A DNA stretch of 64,000 nucleotides from Hyphomicrobium sp. MC1 (GTDB lineage: Bacteria; Pseudomonadota; Alphaproteobacteria; Rhizobiales; Hyphomicrobiaceae), in NCBI RefSeq assembly GCF_000253295.1, contig NC_015717.1, forward strand, positions 3,038,001 to 3,102,000. Reading direction: 5' to 3'. A program made the translations under genes and the position numbers. Under the pieces are notes generated by a model. It was not told the origin of the DNA, ran no database searches, and saw only the letters and a list, made by a program, of their open reading frames with translations. Shown piece by piece: positions 47,243-56,862 of this stretch. Position 1 is the stretch's first letter; every line of letters begins with the position of its first letter.

Positions 47243-47534
47243 TCATTGACCTCAATTGGCCTCACGAGCGTGGGCACGGCGTGAAATACGCATACAAAGC
47301 CGCGGTCCCTCGATTTGCCGCGAGCCAGCGGCAAACGCTTGATGAGATAGTTTGAAGGCTTGTGATGTCAACGGAGTTTCTTGGCGCCGTCACCAAGTAA
47401 TCCGCTCACATTTTATGTCAGCGCGTAACGGGCGCGGGCAATCATTCCCGGCAGCAGTTTGCGTGCTGAGGAAATCTGTCCGCGCGCTTCAAGGCGACGA
47501 ACCGCGGGCGCAAATCAATCCGCCGAAAGTTCGG

Positions 47535-48827
47535 TTATGCCTTTCGGCCTAGTGCCGCAATGAAGAACCCGTCGGTGCCATGCCGGTGGGGTGTCAACAG
47601 CAATGTGTCGGTGCGCGCGTCGGCCGACGGCGGAGGCTCGCTCGCTAACGCCGCCTTCCAGACTTCAGCCGTTGGGATGACGGAGAAGTCGGCGTTGCCT
47701 TCAAGAAACCACGCGATCTGCCCAGTGTTCTCTTCGGGAAGAATTGAGCACGTCACGTAGAGCAGTTGGCCGCCCGGCTTGACGAGGCTCGCGGCCCGCT
47801 TCAGCACGGACTGCTGCTCGGCCATCCGCGCCTTCAGCGCTTCAGGCTTCAGACGCCATTTGGCATCCGGTCGGCGGCGCCAGGTTCCGGTTCCTGTGCA
47901 CGGCGCGTCCGCGAGGACAACGTCGAAGCGCGGGCCGAGGGCGTCGACCGCCACCTCGTCGCCCGCACGCAGCACCTGCACATTGCGGACGCCTGCCCGC
48001 TTGATGCGCTCGAAGATCGGCTTAAGCTGATTGCGGTCAGCATCGTAGGCATAGATCTGACCGGTGTTCTGCATCAGGGCCGCGAGCGCGAGTGTCTTGC
48101 CGCCCGCACCGGCACAGAGATCGAGCACCTGCTTGCGCGGTCCGGCGCCGGACAGCAGCGCGGCGATCTGCGAGCCTTCGTCCTGGATTTCGAACCAGCC
48201 CGCCTGAAAGGCAGCCTCAACCTGGAGGTTCGGGGTGCGCTGAGCACCGACGGGTGGGGGCACGCGAATGCCGATCGGCGACAGGCCGCATGGCTCGGCG
48301 CCGAAGCTTGCGAGCGCCTTCAGAACCTTCTCCGGCGTCGACTTCAGCGTGTTGACTCGAAGATCGGCCGGGGCACGGCGGGCCATGGCCTGTCCTTCGG
48401 CAACGGCGTCGGCACCGAACTGATCAGCGAACGACGACCAAAGCCATTCGGGAATGTCGGCCTGCGCGTGGGCCGGTGCGCCGTCGAGCGGGCGTGTCAG
48501 CCCGGCTTGCTCGGTCTCAGTTAGTGGTGGCGGCGAGTGATCGGAGCCGTCGCACGCGGCGATGACGGCTTCCGGCGTCAGGCCCAGCGCAGAAGAGGCG
48601 GCGCCGAGCGCGAGCGCGCGGGGCGTGTCCTCTCCGAAAGCCCAGGAGATCGACGCGCGGCGGCGCATGGCGTCATAGACGAGGCCGCCGATGGCGTTGC
48701 GGTCGCCGGACCCGGCAAAACGATGGGCCTTGCCCCAATCGGTCAAGGCAATGGCAACGGGCTGGTAGCGATTGATGATCGCTTCCAAGACCTCGATCGC
48801 CGCAGCGATCCGAGCACTGGCTTTCAT
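47535..48827 (-). CDS. RsmB-like 16S rRNA (cytosine-C5) methyltransferase
   Basis: NOL1/NOP2/Sun-type m5C RNA methyltransferase of 430 aa from ATG 48827. An N-terminal NusB-like helical region is followed by the Rossmann domain with DLCAGAGGKTLALAALM, ADAPCTGTGTWRRRPDAKW (Cys that resolves the adduct) and VTCSILPEEN (catalytic Cys). It begins 13 nt after a MAPEG gene, itself 45 nt after guaB, so a three-gene operon is likely. RsmB is the best guess; another m5C target is possible. Confidence 0.9.
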   Translation of the reverse strand: MKASARIAAAIEVLEAIINRYQPVAIALTDWGKAHRFAGSGDRNAIGGLVYDAMRRRASISWAFGEDTPRALALGAASSALGLTPEAVIAACDGSDHSPPPLTETEQAGLTRPLDGAPAHAQADIPEWLWSSFADQFGADAVAEGQAMARRAPADLRVNTLKSTPEKVLKALASFGAEPCGLSPIGIRVPPPVGAQRTPNLQVEAAFQAGWFEIQDEGSQIAALLSGAGPRKQVLDLCAGAGGKTLALAALMQNTGQIYAYDADRNQLKPIFERIKRAGVRNVQVLRAGDEVAVDALGPRFDVVLADAPCTGTGTWRRRPDAKWRLKPEALKARMAEQQSVLKRAASLVKPGGQLLYVTCSILPEENTGQIAWFLEGNADFSVIPTAEVWKAALASEPPPSADARTDTLLLTPHRHGTDGFFIAALGRKA

Positions 48828-48840
48828 TGGAAAAACATCT

Positions 48841-49263
48841 CTAGATGCCAATCAGAATTTTGATGGCGAAGACGAGCCACATGATGAAAAGGACGACGGC
48901 ACCCAGCGAATAGACGCGCGTGCGCCACATGACATCGTTGCTCGTCGTGTGGATGTAGGCGTGGACGATGCGGGAGAGCACGAAGACCCAGGCCAGAACG
49001 AGTAGCAGCAGGTCGCCGACGCGCGTGATCAGAAGGAAGGCTATCAACGCGAAGAACAGCAGCGGCAGCTCGAACTGGTTGGAGAAGCTGTTTCCGAACT
49101 GCCGTGCGCGCGGGCCGTAGTTCCGGCTGTCGAGCGCGACGTCCTCCGGTTTCACTTCGCCGCGAGCGATGCTGCCGAGCCGCGCCCGCCCCATCAGACC
49201 CATCAGCACGAAGATCAGCAGCACCTCAACGAAGACCGGCAGCAAAAAGTCCGTGACTGTCAT
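48841..49263 (-). CDS. MAPEG-family membrane protein
   Basis: Four-helix integral membrane protein of 140 aa related to microsomal glutathione S-transferases. The landmarks are RNYGPRARQFGNSFSNQFELP in loop 1 and SRIVHAYIHTTSNDVMWRTRVY. Bacterial members are mostly uncharacterised. It lies in a guaB-MAPEG-rsmB order that recurs in Hyphomicrobiales. Confidence 0.9.
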   Translation of the reverse strand: MTVTDFLLPVFVEVLLIFVLMGLMGRARLGSIARGEVKPEDVALDSRNYGPRARQFGNSFSNQFELPLLFFALIAFLLITRVGDLLLLVLAWVFVLSRIVHAYIHTTSNDVMWRTRVYSLGAVVLFIMWLVFAIKILIGI

Positions 49264-49308
49264 GATGTGGTCCCCGCAGGTTGGCGCAGCCGATCTCGTC
49301 TCAATAGA

Positions 49309-50823
49309 CTACCTGCCAACGCCCGGATAGTTCGGGCTTTCGCGCGTAATCATGACGCCATGGGCGTGGCTTTCCTGGATGCCGGCGGGCGAAACGCGAA
49401 CGAACTTGGCGCGCTTCTGCAGTTCCGGAATGGTCTTGGCTCCAAGATAGCCCATGCCCGCGCGCAAGCCGCCGACAAGCTGGTGTACGACGGCTTCCAT
49501 CGGCCCCTTGTAGGGAACCTGGCCTTCGATGCCTTCCGGAACGAGCTTTAGCGTATCGCGGACCTCGGCCTGGAAGTAGCGATCGGCCGAGCCGCGAGCC
49601 ATGGCGCCCACGGAGCCCATGCCCCGGTAGGACTTGTAGGTGCGCCCCTGATAGAGATAGGTCTCGCCCGGCGCTTCGTCCGTGCCCGCAAGCAGCGAGC
49701 CGATCATCACGCAGGAGGCGCCAGCGGCGACGGCCTTGGCAATGTCGCCGGAGAAGCGGATGCCGCCGTCGGCGATTACCGGCACGCCATAGCGGGCGGC
49801 TTCCTTGGCGCATTCCATCACGGCGGTGAGCTGAGGCACGCCAACACCCGCGACGATGCGCGTGGTGCAGATCGAGCCCGGACCGATGCCGACTTTCACA
49901 GCGTCGGCTCCGGCGTCGATCAGCGCCTTCGTCGCGTCGGCCGTGGCGACGTTGCCGGCGATCACCTGCACGCTGTTCGACTGCCGCTTGATGCGTGCGA
50001 CGGCGTCGATGACCTTAATGGAATGGCCGTGCGCCGTGTCGACGACGATGACGTCACAACCGGCGGCGATAAGGCGTTCAGTGCGCTCGAAGCCATCTTC
50101 GCCGACGGTCGTCGCGGCGGCGACGCGAAGGCGTCCCTGGGCATCCTTCGAGGCATTCGGATGCTTGGCGGCCTTCTCGATGTCCTTGACGGTGATGAGG
50201 CCGATGCAGTTGCCCTGATCGTCAACAACGATCAGCTTTTCGATGCGGTTCTTGTGCAGAAGCTTTTTAGCGTCTTCCGGCGACACGTTGCGCTTCACGG
50301 TCACCAGATTGTCTTTCGTCATGAACTTCGAAACGGGCTGGTCGAGGTCGGTGGCGAAGCGGACGTCGCGGTTGGTCAGGATGCCGACGAGCTTGCCCTT
50401 GCCGGCGCTGCCGTCCGGCGCTTCGCGGCCGCTATCAACAACCGGCACCCCGGTCACGCCCTTCTCTGCCATCAGCGTCAGGGCGTCACGCAGAGATTTC
50501 TGCGGCGCGATCGTTACCGGATCGAGGACGATGCCGCTTTCATAGCGTTTGACCTGCGCGACGTGGCGGGCCTGCTCCTCGATGGTGAGGTTGCGATGGA
50601 GAACGCCGATGCCGCCTTCCTGGGCCATCGCGATAGCGAGGCGCGCTTCGGTCACCGTATCCATGGCGGACGACAGCAGCGGGATATTCAGCCGAATACT
50701 CTTGGTCAGCTGAGCCGAGACGTCCGTCTGTCCTGGCATGACGTCGGACGGACCCGGCACCAGTAAAACGTCGTCAAAGGTAAGCGCGATCGCCGAATCG
50801 AGCGCGGATAGGCTCGAAGTCAT
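49309..50823 (-). CDS. guaB: Inosine-5'-monophosphate dehydrogenase
   Basis: NAD-dependent oxidation of IMP to XMP, the committed step to guanine nucleotides. TFDDVLLVPGPSDVMP opens the barrel, two CBS domains lie at about residues 105-225, and the catalytic Cys loop is GIGPGSICTTRIVAGVGVPQ. GMGSVGAMARGSADRYFQ is the flap region. GGAGAAG precedes ATG 50823. Length 504 aa is standard. Confidence 0.97.
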   Translation of the reverse strand: MTSSLSALDSAIALTFDDVLLVPGPSDVMPGQTDVSAQLTKSIRLNIPLLSSAMDTVTEARLAIAMAQEGGIGVLHRNLTIEEQARHVAQVKRYESGIVLDPVTIAPQKSLRDALTLMAEKGVTGVPVVDSGREAPDGSAGKGKLVGILTNRDVRFATDLDQPVSKFMTKDNLVTVKRNVSPEDAKKLLHKNRIEKLIVVDDQGNCIGLITVKDIEKAAKHPNASKDAQGRLRVAAATTVGEDGFERTERLIAAGCDVIVVDTAHGHSIKVIDAVARIKRQSNSVQVIAGNVATADATKALIDAGADAVKVGIGPGSICTTRIVAGVGVPQLTAVMECAKEAARYGVPVIADGGIRFSGDIAKAVAAGASCVMIGSLLAGTDEAPGETYLYQGRTYKSYRGMGSVGAMARGSADRYFQAEVRDTLKLVPEGIEGQVPYKGPMEAVVHQLVGGLRAGMGYLGAKTIPELQKRAKFVRVSPAGIQESHAHGVMITRESPNYPGVGR

Positions 50824-51168
50824 GCCGACTTCTCCAGATTTTGGGGGGCGACACGTTCAGGCCCCCTGGGGCGGAACACTGTCGCGGGGTCTATATCACC
50901 AAGATTTCCGACTTGGAAGCGTTCTTGGCCGCGTCAAATGGGGATGATGGTAACCAATTCAAGCGGCGTGCAAAAAGTGGCGCGAAAAGGCCTTTTTCGT
51001 CATACGCGTGTCGCGGAACAGGAGCAAAGAGGCGCCCACGGGGTTCAAAGCCCCCATAGGATTTGCTTCTGAGTTAGAGCCGTCGGCGGGTGCGTTCAGC
51101 GTTTCCCCAGCCCACGGCCGGCAGGGAAAGCAGATCGCGACAAGGCCTCGGCAAGAGCCGAAACAGCC
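50824..51168. other. Intergenic region upstream of guaB
   Basis: A 345-bp gap between the rlmE stop and the guaB start, both genes on the minus strand. It must contain the guaB promoter. G-rich and C-rich runs near 50840-50870 can pair weakly, but I see no clear riboswitch, operator or gene. Confidence 0.4.
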
Positions 51169-51927
51169 TCAGTCGGCCGACCCCTCTCCCCGAAATCCCG
51201 TCGCCAGAACGTAAAGCTCTGAGCTTTCGGCGCGGCTGGCAGGTGGCTTCACGTGGCGCACGACCTTGAAATCGCGCTTCAGCATGTCGAGCAGGTCGCG
51301 CTCGGTGCCGCCCTGAAAGACCTTGCAAAGGAAAGCGCCGCCCGGCTCCAGCACGTCTGCGGCGAAGGCGGCGGCCGCCTCGGCGAGACCCATGATGCGC
51401 AAGTGATCGGTCTTGGCGTGACCGACTGTCGGTGCCGCCATATCGGAGAGCACGACATCGGCGTGGCCGTCCCGCAGGCGGGATTTCAAAAGCTCCTCGG
51501 CGCCCGGATCGGTGAAATCCATTTCAATTATATCGACACCAGGGATCGGCTCGAACGCCAGATAGTCGATGGCAACGACCTGACCTTTGCCGTCGGCCGC
51601 CTTCACCCGCTCCGCCGCTTCCTGCGACCAGCCGCCCGGCGCTGCGCCGAGGTCGATGATCCGCTGGCCGGGCTTCAGGAAATGATAGCGGGCGTCGATC
51701 TCGCGCAGCTTGAAGGCCGCGCGGGAGCGCAGACCCTCGCGCTTCGACGCTGCGACGTAGGGATCGTTCAGTTGCCGCTCAAGCCAGCGGGCAGACGAGA
51801 CGGAGCGTTTACGCGCGGTCTTGACCGTCGTGCGAAGCTGCCGCTGGCCGCCGCTCAAGCTTGAATGGGCTCCGCCGACGCCGCCCTTCTTGCCGCCGGC
51901 ACCGCCGTTATTACTTTTGCCGCTCAC
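51169..51927 (-). CDS. rlmE: 23S rRNA (uridine(2552)-2'-O)-methyltransferase RlmE
   Basis: FtsJ/RrmJ enzyme methylating U2552 in the 50S A-loop. IIDLGAAPGGWSQEAAERV is the SAM motif; LSDMAAPTVGH, the Lys in FLCKVFQGG and the final Glu in RAESSELYVLATGFRG complete the K-D-K-E site. The start is GTG 51927. A Gly/Lys/Ser-rich tail of about 45 residues precedes the domain. It lies 2 nt after the Ppx/GppA gene. Confidence 0.95.
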   Translation of the reverse strand: MSGKSNNGGAGGKKGGVGGAHSSLSGGQRQLRTTVKTARKRSVSSARWLERQLNDPYVAASKREGLRSRAAFKLREIDARYHFLKPGQRIIDLGAAPGGWSQEAAERVKAADGKGQVVAIDYLAFEPIPGVDIIEMDFTDPGAEELLKSRLRDGHADVVLSDMAAPTVGHAKTDHLRIMGLAEAAAAFAADVLEPGGAFLCKVFQGGTERDLLDMLKRDFKVVRHVKPPASRAESSELYVLATGFRGEGSAD

Positions 51928-51929
51928 GA

Positions 51930-53249
51930 CTACCGTGCACCCTTCCCGCGCTTGCCGCGCCCGCGACGGCGGCGGCTGGAGCGCCAGACGCCATCTTCCA
52001 TCATCATTTGCATCAGGATGCCTTCACGCAGCCCGCGGTCGGCGACGCGCAGGCGATCGGCGGGCCAAAGCTGCATGATGGCATCGAGGATGGCGCAGCC
52101 CGCAAGGACGAGATCGGCGCGCTCGCGGCCGATACACGGCTGCAGCACGCGTTCGTCGTAGGAGCGCGCCAGAAGCTCGGACGTGACATTCTCGATGTCG
52201 TGCGTGCCGAGCCAAATACCATCAACACGCTTGCGATCGTAGCGGTCGAGGCCGAGCATGACACCGGCAATCGTCGTAACCGTGCCGGACGTGCCGAGGA
52301 AGTGCACGGGCTTGCCTGCGGTCCGCTCGCGGAAGTTATGTTTCGCCTCGAACGGCAGAAGCAGCTTCGTTACCGCCTCGGACATGGCCGCGAAGCTCTC
52401 CGCCGTCACGTCGCGACCGCCGAAGCGCTCTGCCAGCGTAACGACTCCGACGGGAAGCGATTCCCAGGCGACGATGGCGTCGTCGACATCGCCGCGGCCG
52501 TTCAGAGCATCCTGACGGGTTCCAAGCCGTGTCAGGTCGAGCCAGATGATCTCCGATGAGCCGCCGCCAATGTCGAAGACGAGCACGTAATCAGTGCTCG
52601 GATCGATGAGCGTGGCGCATCCGGCGACCGCCAGATGCGCTTCCATTTCCGGCGTCAGGATTTCGATATCGAGGTCGAAGCTGTCCTTTACCTTGGCGAC
52701 GAAGTCAGGACCGTTGGCCGCGACGCGGCAGGCTTGGGTCGCCACGAGACGGGTGCGGGTCACATTGTGGCGATGCAGCTTGCCGGCGCAGACTTTCAAC
52801 GCCTCCATCGTGCGATTCATCGCAAGCTCTGAAAGGTGGCCCGTGCGGCTGACGCCTTCGCCTAAACGAATGATGCGCGAGAATGCATCGACGACGCGAA
52901 AGCCGCGACGCGACGGCCGCGCCAGAAGCAGCCGGCAGTTGTTGGTGCCAAGGTCGAGCGCGCCGTAAATTTGTTCGCCGCCCGGCGGCTTGATCGCAAG
53001 CGACGACACCGGAATGGCGTACGGATCGCGCCGCTCGTCACGGCCGTCTGCCCGCGGCGAAGCCCGGTTCACGTACGGCTTTGAACCATTGTCGTTGCGC
53101 TTGTAGAGCTGCCGATCGCTGTCATCACGTTCGCTCTCGCTAGGTAGCGAAAGCGCGGAAAATCCAGTCGTATCTGGAATCTCGTCGTCGGATTTTTCCG
53201 GGAGCCCAGCTGCGTCGGACGCATCGGAGCCTGATTTCTCGGGCGTCAA
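51930..53249 (-). CDS. Exopolyphosphatase/pppGpp phosphatase (Ppx/GppA)
   Basis: Actin-like ATPase-fold phosphatase acting on polyphosphate or pppGpp. The phosphate loops are GALDLGTNNCRLLLARP and VFDIGGGSSEIIWLD, with LGTSGTVTTIAGV as the third. The predicted start is TTG 53249 with GGAGATAG upstream (439 aa), which gives a 90-residue polar extension; the C-terminus RRRRGRGKRGKGAR is strongly basic. Translationally linked to rlmE. Ppx versus GppA activity cannot be told apart. Confidence 0.92.
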   Translation of the reverse strand: MTPEKSGSDASDAAGLPEKSDDEIPDTTGFSALSLPSESERDDSDRQLYKRNDNGSKPYVNRASPRADGRDERRDPYAIPVSSLAIKPPGGEQIYGALDLGTNNCRLLLARPSRRGFRVVDAFSRIIRLGEGVSRTGHLSELAMNRTMEALKVCAGKLHRHNVTRTRLVATQACRVAANGPDFVAKVKDSFDLDIEILTPEMEAHLAVAGCATLIDPSTDYVLVFDIGGGSSEIIWLDLTRLGTRQDALNGRGDVDDAIVAWESLPVGVVTLAERFGGRDVTAESFAAMSEAVTKLLLPFEAKHNFRERTAGKPVHFLGTSGTVTTIAGVMLGLDRYDRKRVDGIWLGTHDIENVTSELLARSYDERVLQPCIGRERADLVLAGCAILDAIMQLWPADRLRVADRGLREGILMQMMMEDGVWRSSRRRRGRGKRGKGAR

Positions 53250-53431
53250 ATTTCTATCTCCAGGACCTGGTGCATCAGCAGCTTGCCGCCAAGCGCCGTG
53301 CTCATCAGGCCAATGATCTGGACCTCAGTTAGGGGGAAGTGTATCAGGTCGCGCACGCCCGTAAAGCTCTCGCGGGATGCTTAACGCCGCGCCACACATT
53401 CTCAGGCGTGCCTCGGGAATGGCGGCTTCCC

Positions 53432-54235
53432 ATGCTGCAGCGAATTCGGTTGTTGTTCCGGGTGGTTGGACACGCTGCCTCGATCATCGCAATCTCACCC
53501 ACTATTTGTGTTGCAGATGGCCTCAGCGATGAGGCTGTGGCCGGGCGACTTGCTGCGGCCTATCCCGACTCGGTGGCGGGCCTCGACGGCCGCAATCTGA
53601 AGTTCCGTGACGGAACGACATTGCCGCTCGGCAGCGACGAAGAAAAACCGTTCGAAACGTGGCTCGCGCATCCGAGCATCAAGGACATGTTCCGATATTC
53701 TTATCCGCAAGGCGCCGAGGCTCGTCCGCCAAAGTTCAATTTCGATCCGGGCCGCGCGCGCAACGCGGCATTCTTTACAAAGCTCTATGGCGACTGCCAG
53801 CAGCCGGGCTTCGCCGCGTCATTGACGACCGTCCGGTGGCTGCCGGGGAAAGCCAATCAGCGAATCACGGTGACGCGCAGGAATGGAGTCGCGGCGCATC
53901 TCCAGGCCGTCAGCGACGAACTCGATGCTCTGCCCGCGAGGTTCGACGCGTACCTCATTCCTGCCGCGGGAGGGTTCGTGTGCCGCACGATCGCGGGGAC
54001 GGCGCAGCGCTCGGGGCACGGCTACGGCATTGCGATCGACGTTGCGACGACGCATTCGCATTACTGGCGATGGGCCAAGGGCGGCGCGAGCGAACGTCCA
54101 CTCTATCGCAACGCAATCCCGCTCGAGATCGTGCGCATTTTCGAGAAGCACGGCTTTATCTGGGGCGGGCGCTGGTATCACTACGATACGATGCACTTCG
54201 AATACCGCCCGGAGCTTCTCGGACTGCGCCAATAG
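53432..54235 (+). CDS. Exported M15-family peptidase (VanY-like carboxypeptidase)
   Basis: Zinc D,D-carboxypeptidase or endopeptidase acting on cell-wall peptides. From ATG 53432 (267 aa) a signal peptide spans about 1-28. Zinc-site motifs are SGHGYGIAIDVATTH and, at the C-terminus, YHYDTMHFEYRPEL. EKHGFIWGGRW before the last His is typical of M15. An in-frame extension to 53339 is possible. Stand-alone; an envelope role is inferred. Confidence 0.85.
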   Translation: MLQRIRLLFRVVGHAASIIAISPTICVADGLSDEAVAGRLAAAYPDSVAGLDGRNLKFRDGTTLPLGSDEEKPFETWLAHPSIKDMFRYSYPQGAEARPPKFNFDPGRARNAAFFTKLYGDCQQPGFAASLTTVRWLPGKANQRITVTRRNGVAAHLQAVSDELDALPARFDAYLIPAAGGFVCRTIAGTAQRSGHGYGIAIDVATTHSHYWRWAKGGASERPLYRNAIPLEIVRIFEKHGFIWGGRWYHYDTMHFEYRPELLGLRQ

Positions 54236-54424
54236 GCGCGAGCTGGCGCCGGACGACATCCAAATCGCACCCGGCGCGTGGTGACGGCACCATGCCGTAA
54301 GCTGATGTGCGCACGAGCCTTTTGGCGCAGGGGAGCGCTGAAGCGACGCCGGCCTTGCAGTCGCCCAGCGCTGCTGCTATGACGCGCCCTCTCGGCGGCC
54401 GACAGGCGCGCCTGATCCCGGCTT

Positions 54425-54498
54425 TGGGGGATCGTCTAATGGTAGGACTGCAGACTCTGACTCTGCCTGTCTAGGTTCGAATCCTAGTCCCCCAGCCA
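54425..54498 (+). tRNA. tRNA-Gln (anticodon CTG)
   Basis: Cloverleaf readable directly: acceptor TGGGGGA/TCCCCCA, D arm GTC...GAC, anticodon stem GCAGA/TCTGC with loop CTCTGAC (anticodon CTG), and T arm CTAGG-TTCGAAT-CCTAG. Discriminator G and an encoded CCA (54496-54498) follow. It borders the region with recombinase and IS elements, a usual insertion neighbourhood. Confidence 0.96.
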
Positions 54499-54694
54499 CC
54501 TAACTCTATGAAGCAGATAAACTTTCTCGCTTTCCCAGTGAGCCTGGAAAGTACGGTAATATACGCGACTTGCCACACCGGTCGTGCGATCGCCGCGGAC
54601 CAGAGACGCAAAATGGCGTCCCGAGGTGTGAAGCAGGTGTCCCCGTCTCCAGAGGCCACTTTTCAGTCGGCGCAGGTGGAGCTTTTGCTCGGCC

Positions 54695-56410
54695 TTAGCG
54701 CGCAAATCCGAGATGCGTGCGCTGAGCCGACCAGTCGTGCGGCAAGTCTTTGCCGAGTTTCAGCAGTCGCGTTGGCGTCAGTTCGACGGGCTGCCGACCT
54801 TCGATACAATCGCGGATGAGGTCGGGGGCTAAATATGACAGGCGAACGAGCGCGACCAGCTGACCGTGGCCCGTGCCAAGACGCTCCGTCATCGCCGAGA
54901 GGCTATCATCGGCGCCGGAAAGGAATGCCGCGCGCGTCGCGAACGCCTGCTTCAGCAATGCGATCAGGTTCGCATCAATTTCGCAATGCGCGTTGCCCGC
55001 GATAACCAGACGCTTGCCTTTGCCAGCGCGGCGCAAGTTGGCCGCGATGGAGAGTACGATCGGAGCAACGTTCTCTTCTTTTGATGCCTGCCCTCCGCCG
55101 AGCACATTGAGTAGCTTTGCACCATCGACTATGACCTCGACGTGATCGGTTGCAACCGAGACTCGCTCAACGCTGGATCGAACGAACTTCATGACCTCCG
55201 CCGACGGAAGGGTTTGCCATCGCGCGGCTAATTGCGATGCGTGATGCAGCGCGGCTTCAAGAGCGTCCGCCGAAAGGTCGAATGGCGCCATGGCCTCCGC
55301 CAACCCGGACCTCGATGCCAAGAAAGCGCGAAGTCGATCCAGAACCAAGCCCTCGATCTCTCCGGCCGGAAGGCGGAATGTGCCCTGCCCGGCTCCGCGC
55401 CTTCCGTCGAGAAGCGACATCGAGATGTAATAGCGATAGCGCTTGCCACGCTTGTTGGCGTGGGTCGGCGTCAACCTCTGGCCCTCAGAATCCACGATCA
55501 AGCCAGCCAGGAGGCTTGGCGATTCAGCACCTAATCCGAGAGCCCGCTTCTGACGGTTCGTCGCGAGCTTGTCTTGGACGACTCGCCAAAGGTCAAGCTC
55601 AATGATGGCCTCATGCTGGCCAGGGTACGCATTCCCCTTGTGCTTGATCTCCCCGCAGTAGATTCGGTTCTGCAGCATCAGATAGAGCGCACCACGTGAG
55701 ATCTTCTGACCGCCCGAGAGCCTGCCACCTACACCTTTGCGCTTCTTGCTGACAATGCCCTGCGCGGCCAATTCCTTCCGCAGCAGCGTCACCGATCCCA
55801 GCTCGGAATAGCGCCGGAAGATCAGGCGGACGGTGTCAGCTTCCGAGTTATTGATGATGAGCTTGCGGTCTTGAATGTCATAGCCGAGTGGAACGTTGCC
55901 ACCCATCCACATGCCCTTGGCTTTCGACGCAGCGATCTTATCTCGGATGCGCTCGCCCGCAATCTCGCGCTCGAATTGCGCAAACGATAAGAGCATGTTG
56001 AGCGTCAGCCGGCCCATCGACGTCGTGGTGTTGAACTGCTGAGTGACTGAGACGAACGACGCGCCGTGGCCATCGAAGATATCGACAATCTTGGCAAAGT
56101 CAGCGAGCGAGCGGGTCAGGCGGTCGACTTTATAGACGACAACGATCTGGACCCTGTTGGCTTGGATGTCGGCCAGCAGACGTTGCAGGGCCGGCCGCTC
56201 CATCGTACCGCCGGACAGGCCACCATCGTCATACATGTCGGCGGCGGCGGTCCAGCCGGCATGCCGCTGGCTTGCGATGTAGGCGGCGCATGCCTCCCGC
56301 TGCGCGTCGAGGGAATTAAACTCCTGCTCAAGGCCTTCGTCCGATGACTTCCGGGTGTAGATCGCGCAGCGAACCTTGCCGTGACCCGAAGAGCGATCAG
56401 GCGTCCGCAT
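54695..56410 (-). CDS. Large serine recombinase
   Basis: Site-specific recombinase of the resolvase/large-serine type (571 aa). The N-terminal catalytic domain has YTRKSSDEG with the expected nucleophile Ser22, YKVDRLTRSLADF and FAQFEREIAGERIRDK. The recombinase domain follows (NVPLGYDI..., ALYLMLQNRIYCGEIKHKG), then a long C-terminal half whose last part (LTPTRLLKLGKDLPHDW) is typical of recombinases paired with DUF2924. The start overlaps the DUF2924 gene by 14 nt. The protein appears complete. It may integrate or excise an island next to the tRNA-Gln. Confidence 0.93.
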   Translation of the reverse strand: MRTPDRSSGHGKVRCAIYTRKSSDEGLEQEFNSLDAQREACAAYIASQRHAGWTAAADMYDDGGLSGGTMERPALQRLLADIQANRVQIVVVYKVDRLTRSLADFAKIVDIFDGHGASFVSVTQQFNTTTSMGRLTLNMLLSFAQFEREIAGERIRDKIAASKAKGMWMGGNVPLGYDIQDRKLIINNSEADTVRLIFRRYSELGSVTLLRKELAAQGIVSKKRKGVGGRLSGGQKISRGALYLMLQNRIYCGEIKHKGNAYPGQHEAIIELDLWRVVQDKLATNRQKRALGLGAESPSLLAGLIVDSEGQRLTPTHANKRGKRYRYYISMSLLDGRRGAGQGTFRLPAGEIEGLVLDRLRAFLASRSGLAEAMAPFDLSADALEAALHHASQLAARWQTLPSAEVMKFVRSSVERVSVATDHVEVIVDGAKLLNVLGGGQASKEENVAPIVLSIAANLRRAGKGKRLVIAGNAHCEIDANLIALLKQAFATRAAFLSGADDSLSAMTERLGTGHGQLVALVRLSYLAPDLIRDCIEGRQPVELTPTRLLKLGKDLPHDWSAQRTHLGFAR

Positions 56411-56861
56411 AGGTGTCCCTGCCCGCCGAGAACTTTCGTGCTTTCAGACCAAAGAAGCGCGGGCCCGACCAGCGGGTACCGGTGATTTTGCGTGCCACGA
56501 CCGAGAGCGACGGATAGCGCCAGCCCCTCCATTCGACACCGTCTGCGTGGATAAGCACCGTGTGCGTCACGCCATGCCACTCGCGAACGAGCCGCGTCCC
56601 CGGCTTCAATGCGATGGATGGCGCGGAGCTACGCTTACCCGTGGCAGGCTCGATGCCTGTTCGAGAGAGTTTGCGCAGAATGGATTTGGAGAGGCCGCCA
56701 AGCGCCCTCTCCTGAAGCTTGTATAGGATGCCTCGGGTCAGAAGATCACGCGACAGCCGCATTGGTGGCGCGACCTGATGCAGGCGACGCCACTCTTGGC
56801 GTAGTTCGAAGATCGTCTGACCCTCAAGCTGCGCAAGCTCTGCTGCTACGTCGATCGCCAT
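56397..56861 (-). CDS. DUF2924 protein
   Basis: A 154-residue basic protein from ATG 56861, 1 nt after the DUF3489 stop. Family landmarks are ELRQEWRRLHQVAPPMRLSRDLLTRGILYKLQE, read in parts, and GTRLVREWHGVTHTV...GVEWRGWRYPSLSVVARKITG. The last part resembles a small domain (sometimes called RAMA-like) proposed to bind nucleic acid; that link is from memory. Function unproven. The tight overlap with the recombinase start implies co-translation and possibly a directionality or accessory role. Confidence 0.88.
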   Translation of the reverse strand: MAIDVAAELAQLEGQTIFELRQEWRRLHQVAPPMRLSRDLLTRGILYKLQERALGGLSKSILRKLSRTGIEPATGKRSSAPSIALKPGTRLVREWHGVTHTVLIHADGVEWRGWRYPSLSVVARKITGTRWSGPRFFGLKARKFSAGRDTYADA

Positions 56862-56862
56862 G